Below, in pieces: positions 49,914-57,983 of a DNA stretch of 64,000 nucleotides. The notes below the pieces were generated by a model, which saw only the letters and a program-made list of their open reading frames with translations, had not been told where the DNA came from and did not search any database. Position numbers and translations under genes: made by a program. Where the stretch lies: the NCBI GenBank assembly GCA_964504445.1, contig CAZDEO010000012.1, positions 1 to 64,000 on the forward strand. Direction: 5' to 3'. Position 1 is the stretch's first letter; each line of letters begins with the position of its first letter. Source of the DNA: JACSRF01 sp964504445 (GTDB lineage Bacteria > Chloroflexota > Anaerolineae > Promineifilales > Promineifilaceae).

Positions 49914-49964
49914 CCGGAAGCTGCGAACCAGTCGCTCTGGCAAAAATGCCTTCTCAGCTTCCGG
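49914..49964 (-). promoter_or_regulatory. Stem-loop segment upstream of moaA
   Basis: Ten-base arms CCGGAAGCTG and CAGCTTCCGG enclose about 30 bases with a further small hairpin (near TTTTTGCC). The position upstream of moaA invites a comparison with molybdenum-cofactor riboswitches, though I do not recognise the consensus. It may instead be a REP-like element related to 24104. The rest of the ~300-base gap to the LCP gene holds a TATAAT at 50112-50117. Confidence 0.4.
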
Positions 49965-50201
49965 GAAAGTCGAATTCTTTTGTGATAATGTATTATAGCC
50001 CGACAGCCAATTATTATGAAGTTTTTCTTCTTAATCCCTGTTTCAAGTATATGATTGATAATAAGTAGGGCAATCAGCGTCTTTTCGCCCTGCCAGATGG
50101 CAGTTTCCCGCTATAATCAGCCGCTAGTCTCATTTGTGCTGGGGCCAGTCAGGCTAACATGCTGGCTGCTGCCCTGATGCGCGACAAGGAGTAAGGACAT
50201 T

Positions 50202-51269
50202 TTGAAGAAATCACAACCTCTACTACCCAACTGGTTAAGCCTGGCATTATCCATTGCTTTTGTATTTTCTAGCATTGCCGTCATCATCTTTGCTTATCTC
50301 ACGTTCAACATTATTTGGAATCGCCCGGTCAATCCGGTGGAAGCAGCGGCCGTCCAGGTCGCTAGCATTGGCCTGGAGATGGAGCAAGAAGGGCCAGCTC
50401 CCGTACCCACGCTATTGGCTGGACAGCCCACACCCACCCTCATTCCTACTCGAGAAGGCATGGTAGATTCCAATCGCATTAACATCTTGATGATGGGCAT
50501 TGACCGCCGTCCTGGTGAACCTTTTATCTCTCGCACGGATTCCATCATGATCATTTCTGTTAATCCGGACACGGAGAAAATTTCCATTTTGTCGGTGCCG
50601 CGTGATTTGTATGTGGTGATTCCGGGACGCGGTCGGGACCGGATTAATACCGCTTTTGTTTACGGCTCGACGGGAAACAACCCGGCGGGAGGCGCGGAGT
50701 TAGCCAAGCAAACGGTGGAATACAATTTAGGGATTCCCATTGATCATTATATTTTGGTAGACTTTAGTGCGGTGATCCAAGGCATAGACGCGCTGGGGGG
50801 CATTGACGTGTATGTGCCTTATGACATTTACGACCCCAATTTTCCTGACATGAATTATGGCTACGATCCGCTATACATTCCCGCTGGCCAACAGCATTTT
50901 GATGGTTTGATGGCGCTGAAGTATGCGCGTACGCGCCATGCAGACAATGATTTTTACAGAGCCCAGCGCCAACAACAGGTCGTGTTGGCGGCCCGTGACA
51001 AGGCGCTTGGTTTAGGAATCGGAGGGTTGATTACCCGGGCGCCGGTGTTGTATCAGCAGTTAGAGCAGGGCATTCGCACAGACTTGACGCTGGACGAAAT
51101 TATGCGTATTGCCACGACAGTCAGTCAGGTTCCGGACGAAAATATCCGCAATGAGGTGATTGATAGCAATTATGTAACCGGCCACACGACAGAACAGGGG
51201 GCCAGCGTGTTGATTTTGAATAATGAGAAAGCGGCCGCTTTAATTGAAAACTTGTTTTATGGGGATTAG
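50202..51269 (+). CDS. LytR-CpsA-Psr (LCP) family glycopolymer transferase
   Basis: Signal-anchor helix (F-V-F-S-S-I-A-V-I-I-F-A-Y-L) precedes the LCP domain: R-I-N-I-L-M-M-G-I-D-R-R, then R-T-D-S-I-M-I-I-S-V, P-R-D-L-Y-V-V, I-N-T-A-F and Y-A-R-T-R-H-A-D-N-D-F-Y-R-A-Q-R-Q-Q. It attaches cell-wall glycopolymers to the envelope. Start is TTG 50202 with AAGGAG upstream. The stop lies in a heptamer repeat. Confidence 0.93.
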   Translation: MKKSQPLLPNWLSLALSIAFVFSSIAVIIFAYLTFNIIWNRPVNPVEAAAVQVASIGLEMEQEGPAPVPTLLAGQPTPTLIPTREGMVDSNRINILMMGIDRRPGEPFISRTDSIMIISVNPDTEKISILSVPRDLYVVIPGRGRDRINTAFVYGSTGNNPAGGAELAKQTVEYNLGIPIDHYILVDFSAVIQGIDALGGIDVYVPYDIYDPNFPDMNYGYDPLYIPAGQQHFDGLMALKYARTRHADNDFYRAQRQQQVVLAARDKALGLGIGGLITRAPVLYQQLEQGIRTDLTLDEIMRIATTVSQVPDENIRNEVIDSNYVTGHTTEQGASVLILNNEKAAALIENLFYGD

Positions 51270-51288
51270 GAATTGGAGAGTGGAATCC
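51261..51288. repeat. Short tandem heptamer repeat (4 units) at the LCP stop
   Basis: Units GGGGATT, AGGAATT, GGAGAGT, GGAATCC. The LCP stop TAG (51267-51269) straddles the first two units. Confidence 0.65.
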
Positions 51289-51397
51289 GTTACCTCAAGC
51301 CTGCCGCACATTATCCGCGGGCAGTTTCTAAAGGTAGTACCAAAGAAATACCGCTTACGGACAACGGATTAGGTACCAATTACCAAAGAGGTAGAAG

Positions 51398-53269
51398 ATG
51401 ACTCGTGAGGAATTTCGGCAGCGATTGGGGGAAAAGCCGCTGTTGGTGGATGGGGCCATGGGCACGGTATTGCACGGCCGGGGCATTGCCATTGACGAAT
51501 GTTTTGATGCGCTAAACATCCGCCAACCCGCCTTGGTAGCAGAAATTCACCGCGCTTACATTGACGCAGGGGCAGATATTATCGAAACCAACAGCTTCGG
51601 CTCTAACCGCTTCAAGCTGGCGGAGCATGGGCTGGAGGAGCAGGTACGGGAAATTAACCAGGCCGCCGTGCAAGTGGCGCGGCGCGTCATTGATAGCTCT
51701 TACAAGCCGGTGCTGCTGGCCGGGTCGGTAGGGCCGCTGGGGGTGCGCCTGGTTCCCCTGGGCCGGGTGACGGTGGAGGAAGCCCGGGCTGCTTTTGTGG
51801 AGCAAATTGAGGCGCTGGTGCAGGCGGGACCGCAGGGTGTAGATTTGTTGATTATTGAGACGATGTCTAGCGCGGTGGAGGTGGAAACGGCCGTTGCCGC
51901 TGCCCGCGCCATTGCCCCAGACCTACCCATCGTTACCAACATGACCTTTAGCCGCGACGACCGCACCATGCTGGGCCTGAAGCCCGACGACGTGGCGACC
52001 CGGCTGGCGGCGCTAGACGTGGACGTGATCGGTGTCAATTGCAGCAGCGGCCCAGCTCAGGTGTTGCGCCTCATTTCCGTCATGCGCCGCGTTGCCCCAG
52101 ACAAGCTGATTGCGGCCGTGCCCAACGCTGGTTTTCCGGAGCAGTTGGCGCGGGGGCGGGTGATGTACCCGGCCACGCCGGCTTATTTTGCCGACTATGC
52201 CCGCGCTTTTGTGGAAGCGGGGGCCAGCCTGATTGGCGGCTGCTGTGGCACCAATGCTGCGCATATTGCCGCCATGCGCCAGGCCCTGGATGTGCCCACC
52301 CCTAGCGCCATTCCTTTGCCGCGGGTTTTGGTGTTGGAACGGCCCCAGCATGCAAAGGGGACGGCCGTTGCCGACGAACCCACCCAACTGGCTGAAGCGC
52401 TGCAGAACGGCCGTTTTGTGGCCACCGTGGAAATGAGTCCCCCTAAAGGCGTGGCCAGCCAGCGCCTGCTAGAAGGCGCCCACATGCTGCAAGAAGCCGG
52501 GGCCAACTTCCTCAACATCGCCGACAGCCCCCTGGCCCGTATGCGTATGAGCGCCTGGGCCGCCGCCTACCTGGTGCAAAAAGAAGTCGGCCTAGAAGCC
52601 GTCCTTCACTTTCCCACGCGGGGGCGTAACCTGTTACGCATTCAGGGGGATTTGTTGGCAGCCCACGCCCTGGGCATTCGCAACCTCTTTGTGGTCATGG
52701 GCGACCCCACGCGCATTGGGGACTTCCCCGAAGCGATGGACAGCTACGACATTGTGCCCACCGGCCTCATTCAGCTTATCAAGCAGCAGTTTAACACCGG
52801 CGTGGACAAATCTGGGGAATCCATAGACCAGCCCACGAATTTTTTCGTGGGCTGCGCCCTGAACCTGACCCCCAGCGACGTGGCGCGGGAGATGAAGCTG
52901 CTGCGCAAGAAAATACAAAGCGGGGCCGACTTTGCCCTGACCCAGCCCATTTTTGATCCCGAAGCGGCAAAATCTTTCATTGCCCAGTACCAAGAAACGT
53001 ATCAGGAGCCAATTTTGCCCATCATTGCCGGCATTAAGCCGCTGTTTAACAGCCGCAATGCGGAGTTTTTGCACAATGAGGTGCCGGGCATGGTTATTCC
53101 TGACCTGCTGCGACAGCGTATGCGCGAGACGGAAACGCCACAAGAGGAAGGGGTGCGCATTGCCCAGGAGATATTGACAGCCATGCGACCGGTGGTTCAG
53201 GGTGTGTACATGATGCCCGCCTTTGGCCGCTATGATCTAGTAGCGGATGTGTTGGATGTACTCTCTTGA
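51398..53269 (+). CDS. Homocysteine S-methyltransferase / methylenetetrahydrofolate reductase fusion
   Basis: The N-terminal half is a zinc homocysteine methyltransferase: D-G-A-M-G-T, E-T-N-S-F-G-S-N, with zinc Cys in G-V-N-C-S-S-G and G-G-C-C-G-T-N. The C-terminal half from ~residue 330 is a MetF-type reductase (V-E-M-S-P-P-K-G-V, L-F-V-V-M-G-D-P-T, S-G-A-D-F-A-L-T-Q-P-I-F-D-P). It makes methyl-THF and transfers the methyl to homocysteine in one polypeptide. 623 aa. The 128-base leader shows no SAM riboswitch that I can recognise. Confidence 0.95.
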   Translation: MTREEFRQRLGEKPLLVDGAMGTVLHGRGIAIDECFDALNIRQPALVAEIHRAYIDAGADIIETNSFGSNRFKLAEHGLEEQVREINQAAVQVARRVIDSSYKPVLLAGSVGPLGVRLVPLGRVTVEEARAAFVEQIEALVQAGPQGVDLLIIETMSSAVEVETAVAAARAIAPDLPIVTNMTFSRDDRTMLGLKPDDVATRLAALDVDVIGVNCSSGPAQVLRLISVMRRVAPDKLIAAVPNAGFPEQLARGRVMYPATPAYFADYARAFVEAGASLIGGCCGTNAAHIAAMRQALDVPTPSAIPLPRVLVLERPQHAKGTAVADEPTQLAEALQNGRFVATVEMSPPKGVASQRLLEGAHMLQEAGANFLNIADSPLARMRMSAWAAAYLVQKEVGLEAVLHFPTRGRNLLRIQGDLLAAHALGIRNLFVVMGDPTRIGDFPEAMDSYDIVPTGLIQLIKQQFNTGVDKSGESIDQPTNFFVGCALNLTPSDVAREMKLLRKKIQSGADFALTQPIFDPEAAKSFIAQYQETYQEPILPIIAGIKPLFNSRNAEFLHNEVPGMVIPDLLRQRMRETETPQEEGVRIAQEILTAMRPVVQGVYMMPAFGRYDLVADVLDVLS

Positions 53270-53299
53270 TGGCGTGAGTTTGTGTGCATCACGGAGATT

Positions 53300-53335
53300 A
53301 AAAAAGCCTGCTGAATTTTCCAGCAGGCTTTTTTG
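53300..53335. terminator. Bidirectional terminator after the MTHFR fusion
   Basis: AAGCCTGCTG with CAGCAGGCTT, short loop, A-run and T-run flanks. Serves the convergent LamG gene too. Confidence 0.92.
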
Positions 53336-53356
53336 TGCAAGGGGTGGCGTGGATGG

Positions 53357-55678
53357 CTAGATGGCCTGGCGCTGTTTTTTGCGGCGCAGCATGAGCAGGC
53401 CGCCGGTGGCTACTAGCAGCACGCTGCTGGCAAGCAGGCTGGCCCACCAGCCGCTTTGCTGGGCAGTGATGGTTTGCAGGGAAACGGCCGTTGGCGTTTC
53501 CTCACTGGTCAGCATAAAGGGGGAGAAGTCGGTGACGCCCGTCACTTGCAGTTGGTATGGCTCGGTGATGCATTGACGGCCGTCTGTGCCAAAGCTGTTA
53601 TCCCGCGTTAACGTATCCCAACTGCTGCCATTCCAGTGGAAGGCGTTGAGCGTGCTACAGTCATTGCTACTCAATTCACTGCTTAGGAAAGAGAAGGTGA
53701 GAATTGAGCCGGGGTCACTGTTGCTGGAATCGGGGGAATTATCGGGCGCAATGTCGATGCAACGTTGCACCGTTTGCTCCGGGCCGCCAGCGGTGCAGTT
53801 TGCCAGGGCACGCACGCGCACGGTGGTGCCGCCCAGGTCAAAGCTATTGCCGTCAATGGTGATGGGGCCATAGTTGCCGTCGGCGAAGAATTGCACCGGG
53901 GCGCTGCCGTCTACCGCCTGCCTTTGCTCTAGCGTCCCTGCGTTTGCCAATGTGCCCAGGTTGAACCAGAGGCCATCGGCACGCAGGCTGCCGCCGCTGT
54001 TGACGGTGAGGGTGGCGCCGGTGGCGATGAGGACGCTGTTGGCGATACGGCCGTCGCTAATTTCTGGCGGGTTGCTGGCCGGGTAGTTGTATATCCCCAC
54101 ATTGTCCGCGGCGGTGGGCGCGGCGTAGCGGCTCCAGTTAGCGCCGTCGGCCCAATCGCTACTCTGGCTGCCGATCCAGGTGTTGAAAGCGGTCGAAGCG
54201 ACCCAATCGTTGGCGGGGTCCATGTTGGTCATGGTTCCGTGGTGGGAGGAAACGGCCGTGTCATACACCGTCGTCACTGTACCATCATTCTCCTGGTCAA
54301 AGCGGTAGTAGGCGGCCAGGCCGCTTGTATTGTGGGCCAGGGTGCGGAATATGTTTTCCTGGATGGCGGCGGCGCTACGGGCGCTGTCCCACAGGCGCAG
54401 TTCGTCCAGTTGCCCCTCAAAGCCAGAACCGATGAGCAAATCGGCGTCGCTGGCGGTGCTGCCGCTGGAGACGCTGCCCACCAGAGCCCCATTCTTGTAG
54501 GCGTTCAGATTGCTGCCGTCATGGACCAGGGCAATGTGCGCCCATTCGCCGCTGGCATAGGGGATGCCGACGCGGTCTTCATCGCCGTCGTTGTTGTAGA
54601 GCCAGAGGCGGTCTGCGCCGCCAATGTCGGCACGGGCGATGCCCCAATGGGCATTGCCAATGAGAATGTCGCCATCAGCCGCGTTGGTTACTGATGCGGC
54701 GGAACCGGTGGGAGAGGCCCAGAGTTCGGCCGTTTTGGCGCTGGCCCAACTGCCGCCCAAAATGGTGCTGGCATTGACATTCAGCGCCACGACATCATCC
54801 CCACCAGCAAAAGCCAACGCATTGCGCGGCCCGGCAAAAGCGCCAGATGTGACCCATTGTGGGGGAATATTGTCTGTTCCAGGATATGGTGGGGAATTGT
54901 TTGCGCCGTCTAGTAAAGTGCCGTTATGATTATTACCAGAGTTGTCAGTGAGGATTGTGCCACTGCCATCAGACATTTGGTAATAAGCAGCTAAACCCGT
55001 TTGCGGTGTTAACGTGGAGTACATATCTTGACGGATTTGATCGCTTGTACGGGCAATGTTCCAGATCCGAACTTCATCAATGTGTCCTTCAAAAGTAAAA
55101 TTTCTGTTTGTATCATTGATGATGATACCCCCGATGTAGAGAGTAGGTTGTGCTCCAGTGTTTGGTAGCTCGGTGGCACCACTGGCGATCTGGCTAATCA
55201 GAAGACCATTTTTATAGGCAGATAAGATGTTATTGTCATGTACTAAAGCAATGTGCGTCCATTCTCCAACTGTGTATGGAATGCCGATTGCGTCATAATT
55301 ACCATCATAATTCCAGATCCAAATACGATCTTGCCCTCCGACTACTCCCTGCGATATGCCCCACCAACGGGGACGATCGCCAAAAATATTGTCACAGCGA
55401 GCAACATCGACAGGCGCTAGACAATAAGGCACCCCAGTAGGTTTAACCCATAAGCTAACCGTTTTCGTTTCCGTCCAGGTATGAGTTTCCATAATTGTGA
55501 GTGTTTCATCAAGAATCACAAGATCGCTATCATTGAACTCCAGGGCGTAGTCACCGGCGAAGGCGTGGGCGGGAGGAACCGGTATGTAGATAAACAGGGC
55601 AAGCAGCATGCTAAAAGCGAATAGGCTGCTGGCGAGAAGAATGGGGAGGCGGGAGGGTTTGGTCGTTATCATAATCAA
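53357..55678 (-). CDS. Surface protein with two LamG-like domains and C-terminal membrane anchor
   Basis: Signal peptide ends near A-H-A-F-A-G. Two concanavalin-like LamG domains (about residues 42-245 and 290-475) share H-I-A-L-V-H-D, Y-K-N-G and E-L/V-R-L/I-W motifs. A Cys-containing beta domain follows, then a C-terminal hydrophobic helix with L-R-R-K-K-Q-R, a cell-surface anchor. 773 aa. Ligand unknown; carbohydrate or protein binding is usual. Confidence 0.85.
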   Translation of the reverse strand: MIMITTKPSRLPILLASSLFAFSMLLALFIYIPVPPAHAFAGDYALEFNDSDLVILDETLTIMETHTWTETKTVSLWVKPTGVPYCLAPVDVARCDNIFGDRPRWWGISQGVVGGQDRIWIWNYDGNYDAIGIPYTVGEWTHIALVHDNNILSAYKNGLLISQIASGATELPNTGAQPTLYIGGIIINDTNRNFTFEGHIDEVRIWNIARTSDQIRQDMYSTLTPQTGLAAYYQMSDGSGTILTDNSGNNHNGTLLDGANNSPPYPGTDNIPPQWVTSGAFAGPRNALAFAGGDDVVALNVNASTILGGSWASAKTAELWASPTGSAASVTNAADGDILIGNAHWGIARADIGGADRLWLYNNDGDEDRVGIPYASGEWAHIALVHDGSNLNAYKNGALVGSVSSGSTASDADLLIGSGFEGQLDELRLWDSARSAAAIQENIFRTLAHNTSGLAAYYRFDQENDGTVTTVYDTAVSSHHGTMTNMDPANDWVASTAFNTWIGSQSSDWADGANWSRYAAPTAADNVGIYNYPASNPPEISDGRIANSVLIATGATLTVNSGGSLRADGLWFNLGTLANAGTLEQRQAVDGSAPVQFFADGNYGPITIDGNSFDLGGTTVRVRALANCTAGGPEQTVQRCIDIAPDNSPDSSNSDPGSILTFSFLSSELSSNDCSTLNAFHWNGSSWDTLTRDNSFGTDGRQCITEPYQLQVTGVTDFSPFMLTSEETPTAVSLQTITAQQSGWWASLLASSVLLVATGGLLMLRRKKQRQAI

Positions 55679-55782
55679 TCACACTCTTTATGGAAAGGGA
55701 ATGTTATGCCGCTGTACAGATAGGCATTATCAGCACCGGGCATGGTTCACTGTAAGGCAAAATCATCTTTACAAATTTATCC

Positions 55783-55836
55783 GTAGCCGCGATTTCCAAT
55801 CGCGCCAGAGTAAACGCGATTGGAAATCGCGGCTAC
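55783..55836. repeat. Perfect 22-bp inverted repeat, 10-nt loop
   Basis: The arms start GTAGCCGCGATTTCCAATCG and are exact complements. It lies between the LamG and acyltransferase genes. The GATTT/AAATC core links it to the family at 4258, 6761, 10037 and 44692. No transposase is nearby. Confidence 0.85.
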
Positions 55837-55883
55837 TATGAGTTTATGGTTGACTTATTGCGAACTGGCTTAAGGTGGGAAAG

Positions 55884-56933
55884 TTAGCCAAAAATGTAGG
55901 GGTACACAGGGCGTATGCTTTTACTGCGTGCCAGCTTTTCCATTGCTGCTAGGGGAATGACCATGCCTAAAATGAACATGAGCAGCATGATGAGCAGCGG
56001 TAGTTGCAGCGCGGCAGGCGCCAGGCTGGTAAGGATGAAGAGTAAAAAGTCTATAAGCGGGAAGTGGATGAGGTAGAGGCCGTAGGAGCGTTTGCCGACC
56101 AGCTCGGCGCGGCGCACCTGGGGGATGCTGTTGCGGGAGATGAGGGGGGTGTAGAGGAGGCCAACGGCCGCAGCCACGTATTGTATGATGGGTAGCCAAA
56201 TAACGTCGTAGGCGTGAAGCAGGTGGATGCCGAAAAGAAGGAGGATGAGGGCGAGCAACGGCCGTTGCCACCTGACCAACTGCGGATTAACCACCTTCGC
56301 ATTCATGCTATACACCAACCCTAGCGGGAAATAGAGCGCATATTGCGCCAGCGTGCGCCCAATAAGCGGCACATCATCAGGCACCCACCCCGGAAAGCGG
56401 AACCCCAAAATGCCCGGCGCTTCAATATTCATAATCACCAACTGCCCCACCGCTGCCGCCAACAGCAGCAGCGCCCCCCGCCGCCCTCGCGCCCAGCGCA
56501 CCATAAAGGGCGAAACCAGGTAGAAGAAAAACAGCAGCGGCACAAAATCAAACGGCGAACCAATAATTAGCTTTTTAATATACTCCGTGAACGGGTGTAC
56601 CTCGCCATAATGAAAAAAAACCTCAACGTACAAAATAACCGACCAAAGCAGGTAAGGCCACAGCAGCCGCTTTAGCGCATTACACACAACCGTCCAAGAA
56701 ACAGTCGGTGGTTCTCCTTTGGCCGCATACGCCAAAAACGCGCCGGAAATAAACAGAAAGAGGGGCACGGCGTAAATGCCCAGCTCGTAGAAGGGAGTCA
56801 CAATGGCGGCGCCCACACCCGAGAGCGGCGCATACCCGGCGCGGACAACGGCCATATTGGTCAGGTCAATGGCGTGGTGGATGACAACTAGAAGAATGGC
56901 GGTGCCTCGTAAGGCGGCGAATTGGCGGTTCAT
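55884..56933 (-). CDS. Acyltransferase-3 family membrane acyltransferase
   Basis: About ten membrane helices; early A-L-R-G-T-A-I-L-L-V-V-I-H-H-A-I-D and V-P-L-F-L-F-I-S-G-A-F-L-A-Y. These contain the catalytic His-type and the R-G signature of the family that acylates sugars and lipids. It is last in the ACP-ligase-asnB-nadE operon, 82 bases after nadE across a GGTT-rich inverted repeat. Confidence 0.88.
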   Translation of the reverse strand: MNRQFAALRGTAILLVVIHHAIDLTNMAVVRAGYAPLSGVGAAIVTPFYELGIYAVPLFLFISGAFLAYAAKGEPPTVSWTVVCNALKRLLWPYLLWSVILYVEVFFHYGEVHPFTEYIKKLIIGSPFDFVPLLFFFYLVSPFMVRWARGRRGALLLLAAAVGQLVIMNIEAPGILGFRFPGWVPDDVPLIGRTLAQYALYFPLGLVYSMNAKVVNPQLVRWQRPLLALILLLFGIHLLHAYDVIWLPIIQYVAAAVGLLYTPLISRNSIPQVRRAELVGKRSYGLYLIHFPLIDFLLFILTSLAPAALQLPLLIMLLMFILGMVIPLAAMEKLARSKSIRPVYPYIFG

Positions 56934-56958
56934 AGTGAATAGTTTGTGTTCTGGTTGG

Positions 56959-57012
56959 GTTGGTTAGTTGGTTGGTTAGGAAGCGAACCAACTAACCAGC
57001 AAACTAACCAAC
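56959..57012. repeat. GGTT/AACC-rich inverted repeat
   Basis: GGTTAGTTGGTTGGTTAG-type left side pairs imperfectly with CCAACTAACC...AACTAACC on the right. It lies between nadE and the acyltransferase gene. It resembles the perfect hairpin at 19132-19174. Confidence 0.6.
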
Positions 57013-57015
57013 GAA

Positions 57016-57978
57016 TTACAGTGGTGGCGTGCGTAAATATTCTGTAGTGCGCCGCTTTTGCAAAATGTCGTCGTACACGCGCTGCACCTGCTCCTCGGCT
57101 AAATCCATCTCCGCAGCAACAACGGCCGTCGGAATTCCATTGTCCAACCCATACCAAATCAGATCCATCGTCTCAAAGGGCAGGCGGAAGAAGAACTCTT
57201 CCTGGGTGCTGCCCGCGCTGTACGTGTCTGATGTGGGCGGGCGCGTGCGAATCTCCTCTAAGATGCCCAAATGTTCGGCTAATTGGTATACCTGCGACTT
57301 GTACAGGTGGCCGATGGGCTTTACGTCCATTGCGCCATCCCCATACTTTACAAAAAAGCCCTGGTCATGCTCGTTGCGCTGGGGCGTGCCAATGACGGCA
57401 AAGTCGCGCAGTTCGGCGTGGTAGTAGAGCATGGCGGCGCGGCTGCGCTGCTTGAAGTTGGTGGCAGCCACAATTTGGCGGAACTGCGCCGGCCGCAGCC
57501 GTTTGGTTTCTTCACGGCCGTCGGGGGCAATAATGGTGGCGCTAAAGAAGTTGAGGGTGCGCCCTTCCATCAGGCCAGCGGGTAGGGTGATTTTGAGTTT
57601 GTAGGTGCTGTCGTATTCGGGGAAGATGTCGCGCACGGCCGTATCCCTTCGTTGGTATGCGCCAAAGCCAATCAGCGCCCCGGTCACGTCCTCTACTAGC
57701 GGCGTTAAGCCAAACTGTTGGCACACGGCGTGCCCCAGGCGGGCGCTATCTGGGCTAGACTCCATTTCCGGCAGCAGCAGCGTTACCAGCCGCTCCGCGC
57801 CCAGAGCTTGCACCGCCAGGGCCAGCACCACCGCCGAGTCAATGCCGCCGCTGACGCCCATAACACCCCCTTTGCGCTTTAGGGTGTCGAAAATATCGTG
57901 GCGCATCTTCTCGCAAATACGCGCCACTTCCGCTTCTGCATCCAGCTTCAAAATGTCACGATGAAATTCTTTACTCAT
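57016..57978 (-). CDS. NAD synthase-like amidotransferase (NadE family)
   Basis: The 320-aa protein has the PP-loop S-G-G-I-D-S-A-V-V near residue 44 and the E-E-F-F-F-R-L-P-F-E-T-M-D family end. It lacks a glutaminase domain, so it uses ammonia or a partner amidotransferase. It sits 5 bases after asnB and the ACP-ligase genes, not in a NAD operon. A role in a specialised amidation is therefore as likely as core NAD synthesis (inference). Confidence 0.88.
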   Translation of the reverse strand: MSKEFHRDILKLDAEAEVARICEKMRHDIFDTLKRKGGVMGVSGGIDSAVVLALAVQALGAERLVTLLLPEMESSPDSARLGHAVCQQFGLTPLVEDVTGALIGFGAYQRRDTAVRDIFPEYDSTYKLKITLPAGLMEGRTLNFFSATIIAPDGREETKRLRPAQFRQIVAATNFKQRSRAAMLYYHAELRDFAVIGTPQRNEHDQGFFVKYGDGAMDVKPIGHLYKSQVYQLAEHLGILEEIRTRPPTSDTYSAGSTQEEFFFRLPFETMDLIWYGLDNGIPTAVVAAEMDLAEEQVQRVYDDILQKRRTTEYLRTPPL

Positions 57979-57983
57979 AATCT

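Noticed and set aside
51289..51397. SAM or cobalamin riboswitch before the methyltransferase/MTHFR fusion
   Set aside because: No recognisable conserved core of either class was found in the leader.
55783..55836. Transposon inverted repeats
   Set aside because: The arms face each other over 10 bases with no transposase or target duplication; they fit the palindromic repeat family.
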